Shown in pieces: positions 54,736-63,305 of a stretch of DNA of 64,000 bases. Location of the stretch: the NCBI GenBank assembly GCA_934215475.1, contig CAKPZY010000002.1, positions 1-64,000 on the forward strand, written 5' to 3'. The stretch is from an uncultured Ligilactobacillus sp. (GTDB taxonomy: Bacteria; Bacillota; Bacilli; Lactobacillales; Lactobacillaceae). The stretch's first letter is position 1. Every line of letters begins with the position of its first letter. The position numbers and the translations under genes are program-made. The notes beneath the pieces were generated by a model. It worked only from the letters and a program-made list of their open reading frames with translations, had not been told where the DNA came from and ran no database searches.

Positions 54736-55815
54736 TTAACCATTAAAACTGGCAATTTTTTCTGCATCCAAGTCTCGCAAGATCGCAACCACTAATTGAA
54801 CAGCATGTTGAAAATCATCCAGTGATGTCCAATTATAGGCAGTGTGTTCATAACGAACAGGGATCCCAACAACTATGGTTGGAGCGCCATTCCAATATTG
54901 GATAGCAGCACCATTTACGCCGCCGCCAGTCCGCACGGAACGCGTATGGGGTATCTTATTTTTAATAGCTATTTGATCAGCATATTCCTCAAATAGGGGA
55001 TTAGCTATAAAAGAGGTATCCATATCGCGTAACATTGGCCCTTTTTTTAAGCCGGTTTGAATTAACCAATCTTCTTCGAAGGTATCGTCACACGGGCAGC
55101 CCTCAAAAACGATAGCCAGGTCGGGTGAAACCTTGCGGGCGGTGACCTTAGCACCCCGCAGCCCCACTTCTTCTTGGTTCGATAAAGCAGTGTTAATATC
55201 CACCGCCAAATTTTGCCCATGTAACTGGTCTAATACATCAACGAGTGCAGCGGAACCAACTCGGTTGTCAAAGTCTTTACCCAGAAATAGTCTGGTAGAA
55301 GGATAATATTCGCAATCAACGTCAGGTACAATAGGACAGCCTGTGTCAATTTTAAAATCTCGCAGCGTTTCTTCACGGCTTGTTGAGCCGACATCGATCG
55401 ACATTTCGGCAATCTGCGGAACGTGCTTCTTTTCCGCTGCGGTCATAAAATGCGGCGGCTTGCTGGCGACCACACCCTTGATATATTTACCATCTTTATT
55501 TCTAACTCTGACCTTGGTAGTTGGAATATTAGTCGGGACCCAACCGCCTAAAGTCACAAATTTCAACAATCCATTTGGGCGGACTGCTTGCGTGATAAAG
55601 CCCACGGAATCAGCATGTGCATCTAATTGAACAGTTGGTCTTTTGCCGGTATTTTCAAAGCGATCCACATAACTATTGAACAGCCCATCGCGAGTTACCT
55701 TGCCAAAAGAACCAGTTCGCTTGGCAAAATAATGCGCCACTTCTGTTTCGAATCCTGGAGCTCCATTGAGATTAGAAAAATCCTGAATAAGTTGGATCTC
55801 TTCTTGTTCTTGCAC
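54736..55815 (-). CDS. M42-family metallo-aminopeptidase
   Basis: A 359-residue zinc aminopeptidase of the FrvX/glutamyl-aminopeptidase family. The metal and catalytic positions are seen as LDAHADSVGF, GKDFDNRVG, NQEEVGLRGA, FEGCPCDD and VGIPVRYEHT. Such cytoplasmic enzymes remove N-terminal residues from peptides, and some M42 members are linked to sugar operons. The start is GTG 55815, with AAGGGG upstream. Monocistronic. Confidence 0.88.
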   Translation of the reverse strand: MQEQEEIQLIQDFSNLNGAPGFETEVAHYFAKRTGSFGKVTRDGLFNSYVDRFENTGKRPTVQLDAHADSVGFITQAVRPNGLLKFVTLGGWVPTNIPTTKVRVRNKDGKYIKGVVASKPPHFMTAAEKKHVPQIAEMSIDVGSTSREETLRDFKIDTGCPIVPDVDCEYYPSTRLFLGKDFDNRVGSAALVDVLDQLHGQNLAVDINTALSNQEEVGLRGAKVTARKVSPDLAIVFEGCPCDDTFEEDWLIQTGLKKGPMLRDMDTSFIANPLFEEYADQIAIKNKIPHTRSVRTGGGVNGAAIQYWNGAPTIVVGIPVRYEHTAYNWTSLDDFQHAVQLVVAILRDLDAEKIASFNG

Positions 55816-56048
55816 TAAGCATCTACCCCTTTATCCAAACCGCGTGCTTGAGGTGAGAATATTTAAGTTGCTACTAACTGCACAACTACGTCCTTTAAAT
55901 TAGCAAGCTCTCATCTAATAAGCTGAGTATATCCAAATGTTACCGTCTTTTCAAGGTTACTCTACGGTTATAGATACAAATAAATAGATATTAAACGGTT
56001 TATTAGCCGTATATTGATATTATATTATTATAAAAGCTAAAAATATGC

Positions 56049-56226
56049 TTGACGGAATGAGAAGCTTATAATATAATAATATTAAATTGAATTCCGTGTT
56101 ATATCAAGAACTAGCGAGTGGTTACACACTTTGACCTAGTAGCAACCTGCCTTGAGGTAAGGTGCTTCACTGTAAACGGATATACGTCACTCAACCGTGT
56201 TCGTATTTCCGAACGCGGTTTTCTTT
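56049..56226 (+). ncRNA. Attenuator-like leader RNA with strong promoter and terminator
   Basis: TTGACG (56049-56054), a 17-bp spacer and TATAAT (56072-56077) form a near-consensus promoter. From about 56084 the RNA contains GAGTG (56116-56120) able to pair with CACTC (56188-56192), GTTACA with TGTAAAC, an inner GCAACCT..AGGT..TGC element, and then a terminator AACCGTGTTCG/CGAACGCGGTT with TTTTCTTT (56193-56226). The gene at 56269 starts 43 bp later, so this is a cis-acting riboswitch or attenuator or a separate small RNA. No Rfam family could be named. The rest of 55816-56268 is AT-rich. Confidence 0.65.
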
Positions 56227-56268
56227 ATTAATAATAAAGTCCAAGTGACGTTAAAAGTGGAGGAAACT

Positions 56269-56610
56269 ATGATAAATTTATCAGAATCATTGGAAGACGG
56301 TTTAAGGACGCTGCTACTGAAACAATACGGGTTTGAAAGGGCAATTAATGGAGAAGATATTTCCGATGAAGATTTGGAATTAATTAAGCAAGCGTGTGCT
56401 GATCAACGTATTCAAACCAAGATTGCACACATTCAGATCAAGCGACGTGATGATGAATTACAGGCAGCCCTTGAGAGTTATCCGCACTTTAAGCATCCAA
56501 ACAGCTTCTCTTCAGGTATGCTGAGCAAAATTTACCATGATAGACTTATAGCAGCACTGCCGACCGCTGATGATCAACTCAAGAAAATGATTCAAAAAGT
56601 ACTCGAATAA
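56269..56610 (+). CDS. Hypothetical helical protein downstream of the structured leader
   Basis: A 113-residue soluble protein rich in charged residues, predicted all-helical (NLSESLEDGLRTLLLKQYGF, LELIKQACADQR, IKRRDDELQAALESYP). Start ATG 56269 follows GGAGG at 5 nt; the in-frame upstream stretch to 56197 runs through the terminator hairpin and lacks a site. Size and helix pattern are in the range of bacteriocin-immunity-like proteins, but no diagnostic motif supports that. Function unknown; control by the upstream leader is likely. Confidence 0.6.
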   Translation: MINLSESLEDGLRTLLLKQYGFERAINGEDISDEDLELIKQACADQRIQTKIAHIQIKRRDDELQAALESYPHFKHPNSFSSGMLSKIYHDRLIAALPTADDQLKKMIQKVLE

Positions 56611-56724
56611 AGCTTATCCTGTTTGTTGGTTCATCTATAGAGATTAAAAAATGGAAAAAATCCTTTCTCTTTTTAATTATTTTTCAGCAAGCAGTTGTAA
56701 AATTTATCAAGTACTTTATAAAAT

Positions 56725-56765
56725 AAGCTGGCTTTAGGCTGAATTTCTAGCCCTAGCCAGCTTTT
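56725..56765. terminator. Bidirectional terminator between convergent small genes
   Basis: AAGCTGGCTttAGGCT pairs with AGCCctAGCCAGCTT (15 bp with two mismatches), with TTTTCC on one side and TTATTTT on the other. Confidence 0.9.
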
Positions 56766-56787
56766 CCATTTTATTTAAGGATCTGGA

Positions 56788-57093
56788 TCAAAACAGTTCA
56801 TCTCCGCTTTTGAACTCTAAACCTGGGTGGTCATCAAAACGAACCACTCCAACAGCAATGTCATTACTTACTGCTTCCTTAATTTTAGCTGTCCCGATTA
56901 TGCCAAATCCACCGCATAGTTCGAGCGACTTAACACCTTGTCCTTCCATCTTTTTTGCCGCCTTAACAGCATCGGAGTAATCTTTTGCTCCGATCACATT
57001 TAGGAGCACTCCTGGCGTTTTTACAACATTATGATCTTTTTGATAATCGGCTCCAGGAGCCAAAAAGATAAAACCAGCTAGTAATTGTTCCAT
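56788..57093 (-). CDS. DUF6506-like small conserved protein
   Basis: A 101-residue protein starting MEQLLAGFIFLAPGADYQKD, with GVLLNVIGAKDYSDAVKAAKKMEGQGVKSLELCGGFG and KIKEAVSNDIAVGVVRFDDHPGLE-type segments. These are typical of a small alpha/beta protein family (DUF6506-like) of unknown function. Start ATG 57093 follows GGAGG; codons back to 57108 are not needed. It lies downstream of the acetoin-dehydrogenase operon, separated by a terminator (57148-57184). Confidence 0.7.
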   Translation of the reverse strand: MEQLLAGFIFLAPGADYQKDHNVVKTPGVLLNVIGAKDYSDAVKAAKKMEGQGVKSLELCGGFGIIGTAKIKEAVSNDIAVGVVRFDDHPGLEFKSGDELF

Positions 57094-57147
57094 ATTGCAA
57101 ACCTCCACAACTAATGCTTTTAATGATTCGCTTTTTGCTGAACTGTT

Positions 57148-57184
57148 AAAAAATACCTGATTTGACGTGAACGCAAACCAGGTA
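57148..57184 (-). terminator. Terminator of the acetoin-dehydrogenase-type operon
   Basis: TACCTG and CAGGTA pair around a 19-nt loop and are followed by TTTTTT on the minus strand. The hairpin is 50 bases beyond the stop of the E2 gene. Confidence 0.8.
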
Positions 57185-57201
57185 CTAATTAGCGCTTTAT
57201 G

Positions 57202-58422
57202 TCATAGGATCAGCTTATAAGGATTCTGTAAATTGTCTGCGATCTTACCTAAGAATTGGGCTGCCTGTTGTCCATCAATGATTTGGTGATCAAACGTCAA
57301 ACTCAAAGGCAACGTTGCTTTGGTCCCGATCTGTCCGGATTCATTCAAGGTCAATGCCTTTTGCAAGACACCAACACCCAAAATACCAATTTCTGGCGGA
57401 TCAATAATTGGTGTGAAGTATTCGATCTCTTCACGTCCCATGTTCGTGATAGTAAATGTCCCGCCAGTCATTTGATCAGGTGTCAGGCTGCCTTCGCGAG
57501 CTAAATCTGCCATGTGGTGTAATTCACGCCCCAGCATTGTCAAATTCATGTTCTGAGCATCTTTAATGATCGGCACCAGCAAGCCCTCGGCCAGACCGAC
57601 AGCCTCGCCAATATTAACTGAGTCAATTTGGGTCAACTTACCATCGACATAATTACTGTTCATTTGCGGTGTGTCTTGCAGGGCTAGGATAGCAGCACGA
57701 GTGATCAGCGTGTTGATGCTCAATTGGCTGTCTTGCAACTGATCGCCAGCTTTTGCCTTGATATCGCTCCTAAATGTCATTAGGGCATCCAAATCAACTT
57801 TACGCTGCAATGTGACCTGAGCAGTTGTATTCAAACTCTGCATCATATTTTGCGCAACAGCCTTGCGCATTCCTTTTAGACCGGCACCCCAATTTGCTGC
57901 ACCAGCCGCTGCAGTTGATGGAGCCGCTCCTTTTTCCGGCTGATTTGCTGCAAAATGTTCTATGTCACGCCGTGTGATCCGCCCGTTGCCGCCAGTTCCG
58001 ACGACTTGCGTATAATCTACACCTTTGTCTTGGGCAACTTTGCGAGCCAACGGAGTAATAAAGATCCTTTCCCCTTCTTTTCTGGCAGGTCTTTGCGGGC
58101 CAGCTTGCTCTTTGCCTGCCTCTTGTGGCTCCTTCTTTGTCTCTGGCTGTGTTTCTTTTGGAGTACCGCCTTCGATTTTTTCACCCTTTTCACCAATAAA
58201 GCCCATGTTTTCTTTGATTGGAACCTCATCGCCTTCTGGAACTACAATTTTTAAAAGTGTCCCGCTGGCCGGAGCCTCGACATTAGAAGACAATTTTTCG
58301 GAACTGATCTTAGCGACCACTTCTCCTTTTTTGACCGAATCACCTTCATGTTTTTTCCATTCTTCTACTGTCCCTTCATTCATTGTCAGACCAAGTTTGG
58401 GCATTGTGATAGCTGTAGCCAT
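57202..58422 (-). CDS. Dihydrolipoamide acyltransferase (E2) of a 2-oxoacid/acetoin dehydrogenase complex
   Basis: A 406-residue E2 component. One lipoyl domain (1-75) carries K43 in ISSEKLSSNVEAP as lipoylation site. A charged linker (80-115) precedes the E3-binding domain (about 118-150, ITPLARKVAQDKGVDYTQVVG). The acyltransferase core (175-406) has the active-site DHQIIDGQ, a variant of DHRxxDG. It transfers the acyl group formed by E1 to CoA. The ATG follows GGGGGG, with the E1-beta gene 14 bp upstream, so it is the last gene of the operon. The acetoin-type assignment comes from the E1 genes. Confidence 0.88.
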   Translation of the reverse strand: MATAITMPKLGLTMNEGTVEEWKKHEGDSVKKGEVVAKISSEKLSSNVEAPASGTLLKIVVPEGDEVPIKENMGFIGEKGEKIEGGTPKETQPETKKEPQEAGKEQAGPQRPARKEGERIFITPLARKVAQDKGVDYTQVVGTGGNGRITRRDIEHFAANQPEKGAAPSTAAAGAANWGAGLKGMRKAVAQNMMQSLNTTAQVTLQRKVDLDALMTFRSDIKAKAGDQLQDSQLSINTLITRAAILALQDTPQMNSNYVDGKLTQIDSVNIGEAVGLAEGLLVPIIKDAQNMNLTMLGRELHHMADLAREGSLTPDQMTGGTFTITNMGREEIEYFTPIIDPPEIGILGVGVLQKALTLNESGQIGTKATLPLSLTFDHQIIDGQQAAQFLGKIADNLQNPYKLIL

Positions 58423-58436
58423 ATTAATTCCCCCCC

Positions 58437-59471
58437 TTACCGTGAACTCTTCAGATCGTCAATGAGCTCTGCCGCTTCATCGAGTACACGTTCAGTATTT
58501 GGCAAATACTCTTGTTCCAGGTTTGTTGCAAATGGGACTGGGGTATTAGGTGCAGTAACACGTTTGATAGGACCATCCAAATAATCGAAAGCCTTATCTG
58601 TTACCGTAGCGGCAATATCCGTTGCCGTATTGTTATGCGGCTGTGCTTCATCGATCACGATCAAGCGCCCGGTCTTTTTAACGGAGTTGATGACAGTTTC
58701 TTGATCCCACGGAGCCACTGTCCGCAGATCGATGACTTCTACATCGACACCTTGATCAGCTAACTTATCAGCAACATCCATTGCAACAGAGACCATTTTG
58801 CCGATCGTAACGATTGAAAGATCCTTGCCTTCGCGTTTGATAGCAGCTTTGCCCAAAGGGATCTTATAGTATTTCTCAGGGACCTCACCTTTAACGCCAT
58901 ATAATGTCTTGTCTTCACAGAAGATAACGATATTGTCTTCTTCAATAGCTGAAAGCAAAAGGCCTTTTGCATCATAAGGGTTAGAGGGAACTACCACCTT
59001 GATACCAGGGATCGCCGCGAAAATGCCATAATAAGCGCCTGAATGCTGAGCGGCAGCACTAGCTCCAGCACCGATCGTAGTCCGGATAGTCAATGGAATT
59101 TTTGCCTTGCCGCCAAACATATAACGCATCTTCGAACCCTGGGTCAATAACGAATCAAAAGAAACGCCGATGAAATCATTAAACATCAATTCAGGGACTG
59201 GACGCAAGCCGGTAACAGCAGCACCGACAGCGGCTCCCATGTAACCTTGTTCAGAAATTGGTGTATCGATAACACGTTTCTTGCCATACTTGGGTAATAA
59301 ACCCTTGGTCACGCCAAAACAGCCGCCCCAGGCATCTTCATTCTTTTCTTCCAAATGCTTGACAGTTGCACCGCCGGAAATGTCCTCACCCATTAGGAAA
59401 ACTTTGTCATCTTTTGCCATTGCTTCATCCAATGCTTGGTTGATCGCATCCATACATGCTATTTTAGCCAT
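58437..59471 (-). CDS. acoB: E1-beta subunit of acetoin dehydrogenase-type complex
   Basis: A 344-residue transketolase-like subunit. The opening ACMDAINQALDEAMAKDDKV, then GEDISGGATVKHLEEKNEDA and WGGCFGVTKGLLPKYG, is the AcoB pattern rather than PdhB. Conserved E (EDIS) and H (QHSGAYYG) residues of the TPP site are present. With the alpha subunit it uses thiamine diphosphate to cleave acetoin (or decarboxylate pyruvate) and load lipoate. The ATG follows AAGGAGG, 27 bp after the E1-alpha gene. The acetoin preference is inferred from family resemblance. Confidence 0.85.
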   Translation of the reverse strand: MAKIACMDAINQALDEAMAKDDKVFLMGEDISGGATVKHLEEKNEDAWGGCFGVTKGLLPKYGKKRVIDTPISEQGYMGAAVGAAVTGLRPVPELMFNDFIGVSFDSLLTQGSKMRYMFGGKAKIPLTIRTTIGAGASAAAQHSGAYYGIFAAIPGIKVVVPSNPYDAKGLLLSAIEEDNIVIFCEDKTLYGVKGEVPEKYYKIPLGKAAIKREGKDLSIVTIGKMVSVAMDVADKLADQGVDVEVIDLRTVAPWDQETVINSVKKTGRLIVIDEAQPHNNTATDIAATVTDKAFDYLDGPIKRVTAPNTPVPFATNLEQEYLPNTERVLDEAAELIDDLKSSR

Positions 59472-59498
59472 AATATTTTCCTCCTTGCTTACCGTGCG

Positions 59499-60467
59499 CT
59501 ATTCAGCGAAAACGTCAGTGTATAGCGTTTCCGGCTCGGGAATTGGACTTTCTTTAGCAAATGAAACTGCATCTTTAACATCTTGTGCTGCCTTTTTTTC
59601 GATCCTTTTAGCTGTTGTTTCGCTAAACAATTTTTGCTTGATCGCATATTTTCTAAATTCTTTAGTAGGATTACGCTTGCTAAAATCAATTTCTTCCTTA
59701 GAATCATACTTATAAGTCTGTTCCTCACCTTCAAAATGTCCATAATCCCGGTAGGTATAGCATTCGATCAGAGTCGGCCCTTCTCCTTTTCGAGCACGAT
59801 CAATTGCTTTGCCAGCAGCTTCATAAACTGCCATAAAGTCTTTGCCGTCAACTTTTTCTCCTGGGATGTTATAAGCTGCGTGGCGTTGTGCGATCGTTTT
59901 GGAAGCTGAGGCATAACGTTGCGGAGTTGCTTCACCAAAAGTATTGTTTTCGTTAACGAACACTACCGGTAATTTCCAAATAGACGCCATATTCAGACAC
60001 TCATGGAAGTTGCCCTCGTTGGCAGCACCATCGCCGAAGAAACAAACCGCAACATCCTTCGTACCTAAATATTGATTACGCAAGCCTGCTCCAATGGCTA
60101 ATGGAAGGCCGCTGCCGACGATACCATTTGCACCAAGCATCCCTTTATCCAAATCAGCAATATGCATTGAACCGCCCTTGCCCTTGCACAATCCGGTGGA
60201 CTTACCAAAGATCTCCGCCATCATACCTTTCATGTCACAACCCTTGGCAATACAATGCCCGTGGCCCCGATGGGTACTAGTGATATAGTCGCTGTCTGTC
60301 AGGTTAGAACAAACTCCCACAGCAACGGCTTCCTCACCAGCATACAAGTGAACAAAACCAGGGATCTCACCTTTGGCAAAAAGATTGTGTAGTGTGTTTT
60401 CAAAGTCACGAATATCAGTCATTTTCTCAAAAGCCTTTTTTGCTTTTGCAGGTGTTAATTTTTTCAT
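59499..60467 (-). CDS. acoA: E1-alpha subunit of acetoin dehydrogenase-type complex
   Basis: A 322-residue TPP-dependent E1-alpha. STHRGHGHCIAKGCDMKGM (about 65-83) and the TPP/Mg motif GDGAANEGNFHECLNMASIW (about 145-164) with VNENNTFGEATP are intact. It matches AcoA-type subunits of the acetoin dehydrogenase complex better than pyruvate dehydrogenase. The ATG follows GGAGG. The preceding 167-bp gap (60468-60634) holds a cre-like site, so an internal promoter serves E1-alpha, E1-beta and E2. Confidence 0.85.
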   Translation of the reverse strand: MKKLTPAKAKKAFEKMTDIRDFENTLHNLFAKGEIPGFVHLYAGEEAVAVGVCSNLTDSDYITSTHRGHGHCIAKGCDMKGMMAEIFGKSTGLCKGKGGSMHIADLDKGMLGANGIVGSGLPLAIGAGLRNQYLGTKDVAVCFFGDGAANEGNFHECLNMASIWKLPVVFVNENNTFGEATPQRYASASKTIAQRHAAYNIPGEKVDGKDFMAVYEAAGKAIDRARKGEGPTLIECYTYRDYGHFEGEEQTYKYDSKEEIDFSKRNPTKEFRKYAIKQKLFSETTAKRIEKKAAQDVKDAVSFAKESPIPEPETLYTDVFAE

Positions 60468-60560
60468 TAATATGACCTCCAGTCACTTACATCTGGCTAA
60501 ACACAACAGATACTGCTTTTAAATCCTGCTGCATAAAAATCCTATTCCTATTGCTTTTAA

Positions 60561-60574
60561 TGTTAGCGCTTACT
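60561..60574. promoter_or_regulatory. cre-like site upstream of E1-alpha
   Basis: TGTTAGCGCTTACT matches the CcpA cre consensus with one end mismatch. It lies in the 167-bp gap between the E3 gene and E1-alpha. A promoter for E1-alpha is expected here, though the hexamers were not certain. Confidence 0.6.
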
Positions 60575-60634
60575 TTATGTCGATCACTAAATTATTCGTA
60601 TGGCATCCCTCCAGCCATCACTGAGATACTTGTT

Positions 60635-61978
60635 TTATTTGTTCGTCGACTTTCCCAGTACAATTTTTGCGGCATCATTGATAGCTTCTGAATAAGTCGG
60701 ATGTGCAAACAGGGTTTCGCTTAACTCATCAACTGTTCCTTCGCATTGAACTACGGCTATAATACTATGCAATGTTTCAATTGCGTCTGGACCAACTACA
60801 ACCGCGCCCAGTATCTGATGATATTGTTTTTCGCTAATAATCTTTACAAACCCTTCTCCGCCAGCTGTTAAATTTCTACCATTAGCTGCTAATGAGCTCA
60901 CGGCCACCTGAGTATCGTAACCGTGTTCTGCGGCCTGCTTAGCGCTATAACCAAAATGTGCAACTTCGGGCTCGGTATGCAAGAATAGCGGTAACAAATG
61001 ACGATCAACAGGCGGTTCCGGATGATCGGCGATCGCCGTTGCTGCCTTCATGGCTTCTGCCATTGCTTCACCGGCCAGCATATAGCCTCCAATCAAATCA
61101 CCAGCAGCGTACACGCCTTTGACGCTTGTTTGATAATGGCGGTCAACTTCCACGTGTCGTTTCCAATCATCCAATTTTAGCCCCAAGGGTTTGGCAACTG
61201 ATAGATCGACCTGCCGTCCAGTAACGACTAATAATTGATCAAACGAATAACTTGTTCCCTGCTCTGTTTTTACCGTATGAGGCTGGATCTCTGCGATCTT
61301 CACACCAGAATAGATCTCAACCCCCATCTGTTTCAGTTTATTTTTGATAACCTCACGAGCATCTGGATCTTCTGTTGCCAATATTTCTGGTGCAGCATCG
61401 ATCATAGTAAGCTTGACTCCTAATGGAGCGAGGACAAATGCCATATCCACTGCAAAAATGTCGCCGCCAATAATTACCATCTTTGATGGGAGTTCTGTAA
61501 GCATAAAGACGTCATCCGTCGTCAAATAGTCGACTTTAGCCAAACCTTTAAAGGGAACGACTTTAGGGCCGCTGCCAGTTGTTAACAGCAATTTTTTGCA
61601 TTTATATTTCTTATCACCAACTGTGACTGTCCGGGGATCTTCTACTTTGCCTCTGCCTTCGATCAAATCTATATTATGGGTTGTAAACAACGATTTAATA
61701 CCATTTTGTAACTGAGAAGTGATTTGATCTTTGCGCTCTTTTATTACCTGAAGATCAATTTTTTCTATTTTAGCCGTAATTCCTAACTCTTCAGATTCAC
61801 CTATTCTAGCTGCTAACCGACTGGATTCCAGATAGGCCGTGGTTGGAATACAACCATAATTAACACAAGTACCGCCAATTTTTTCGGAGATCACACCTAC
61901 TTTCAGTCCTAATTCAGCGGCACGAATGGCAGCTGTATATCCGGCTGGCCCTGCCCCAACTACGATCAAATCATACAT
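60635..61978 (-). CDS. Dihydrolipoamide dehydrogenase (E3)
   Basis: A 447-residue flavoprotein. It reoxidises the lipoate of E2 with NAD. The FAD fold is VVGAGPAGYTAAIRAAELG. The redox disulfide is C38/C43 in GGTCVNYGCIPT, where the usual following lysine (IPTKAL) is threonine. NAD binding is MVIIGGDIFAVDMAF, with an unusual GGDIFA instead of GGGxxG. The C-terminal FAHPTYSE carries the catalytic His-Glu. The upstream 61979-62445 region holds a cre site at 62168. The E1-alpha/beta/E2 genes follow, so it is the first gene of the cluster. Substitutions suggest a specialised complex partner. Confidence 0.87.
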   Translation of the reverse strand: MYDLIVVGAGPAGYTAAIRAAELGLKVGVISEKIGGTCVNYGCIPTTAYLESSRLAARIGESEELGITAKIEKIDLQVIKERKDQITSQLQNGIKSLFTTHNIDLIEGRGKVEDPRTVTVGDKKYKCKKLLLTTGSGPKVVPFKGLAKVDYLTTDDVFMLTELPSKMVIIGGDIFAVDMAFVLAPLGVKLTMIDAAPEILATEDPDAREVIKNKLKQMGVEIYSGVKIAEIQPHTVKTEQGTSYSFDQLLVVTGRQVDLSVAKPLGLKLDDWKRHVEVDRHYQTSVKGVYAAGDLIGGYMLAGEAMAEAMKAATAIADHPEPPVDRHLLPLFLHTEPEVAHFGYSAKQAAEHGYDTQVAVSSLAANGRNLTAGGEGFVKIISEKQYHQILGAVVVGPDAIETLHSIIAVVQCEGTVDELSETLFAHPTYSEAINDAAKIVLGKSTNK

Positions 61979-62445
61979 ATGGCTATCACCACCTTATTAA
62001 AATATAACCAAATACAAACAGCTTCACGCGACAAAGCAAAAGAAAACATTTTAAATTAAAAAGCTGATTTACCATGACATTTTAATAAGCAAAAATGAAT
62101 TTCCTTTTGCTAAACTAATTATTTAAAAATAGACTGGTCATGCTGACAAATGCTGATTTGACTTGAATGTAAACGCATTCATCACTTGAATCATATCATA
62201 AAAATATATTATTGTGGACACTTTTGTCCGTATGTTTGGATAAAAATAAAACTTATATTTAAATTTAAAATCGAAAACGCAAAAGCTTTGAAAAAATCTA
62301 TTTTATGCGTTTATATCACTAAAATTAATGCAACTAGTTTCAGCTTTCTGGAAAAACATAAAATTTTTACAGTTTTTACTGCCCTCTTTAATAATTCAGG
62401 ACATAAAAAACCGGATGCCTTTAAAAAAGTTTCATCTGGCTTTTA
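61979..62445. other. Intergenic region with cre site and DedA terminator
   Basis: TGTAAACGCATTCA (62168-62181) matches the cre consensus and lies upstream of the E3 gene. On the minus strand GCCAGATG and CATCCGGT (one mismatch) with a following TTTTTT (62406-62441) form the terminator of the DedA gene. No other gene is seen. Confidence 0.65.
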
Positions 62446-63057
62446 TTACCCTTTTTTCTTAAAATGTCTGATCAGCAAATAAATTAGTCCAACGATAACG
62501 ACCCCACCCAAAATAATGTAGAGCCATTCATCTACCACAATCAGCATTTGCCGCCAAGCCTTGCCTGCATAATGGCCAACATTGATCAAAATAAAGTTCC
62601 ACACTAGCGTTCCGCTTAAGGTCAGCAAACTAAATTTCAATAACGGATACCTAGTCATACCGGCGGGGATCGAAATTAAGCTGCGAATCACGGGAATACA
62701 CCGTCCCAGAAAAATCGCCCAGCCGCCATATTTATTGAAAGTTCCTGCTGTTTTATCAATATCCGCTTCTTTAAGACGAATAATTTGACCAGCCTTACTG
62801 CGGGACAACTTTTTTAGCTGATCGACATTCAAAAAACACCCGACGCCATACAAGATCAATGCTCCAAGGTAAGCCCCGGCAGTGGCTGCGATCGTTGTGC
62901 CAAACAATGATATCTGGGTATGCAGCGTAGAATAGCCCGCAAAAACCAACACAACTTCCGACGGTATGGGAGGAAAAACATTCTCTAGCGCGATCAAAAA
63001 AGCAATACCCCAGTACCCATACAGGTCAATGGCATTCATAATCATTTCAGTGTTCAA
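62446..63057 (-). CDS. DedA-family membrane protein (VTT domain)
   Basis: A 203-residue protein. ENVFPPIPSEVVLVFAGY (about 25-42) with the reentrant-loop proline pair, FLGRCIPVIRSLISIPAGM (about 116-134) and the VWNFILINVGHYAG stretch are DedA signatures. Five or six membrane segments are predicted. DedA proteins are undecaprenyl-phosphate or phospholipid flippase-type transporters. The start is TTG 63057, with GAGG 7 nt upstream. Confidence 0.9.
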   Translation of the reverse strand: MNTEMIMNAIDLYGYWGIAFLIALENVFPPIPSEVVLVFAGYSTLHTQISLFGTTIAATAGAYLGALILYGVGCFLNVDQLKKLSRSKAGQIIRLKEADIDKTAGTFNKYGGWAIFLGRCIPVIRSLISIPAGMTRYPLLKFSLLTLSGTLVWNFILINVGHYAGKAWRQMLIVVDEWLYIILGGVVIVGLIYLLIRHFKKKG

Positions 63058-63305
63058 ATGGGTGCCTCATTTCTCTTCTATAATGGTTTACTCATTGTAT
63101 GATCTAAACAAATCATAGCAAGCACCGAACAAGAGCTCAACATTTTTGACCATCGGACACAAAAGGCGCAAGTCACAAACTTGCCTGAAGTTCGCCCTAT
63201 GACCTCATTTTTTTCCAGTAAAAAAGACAAGGTCTATCATTAACTACCATCAAATCAAAACACGACTTGTGGAAGCTGCGACAATCCTTGCCTTTTCGTT
63301 ATTTA

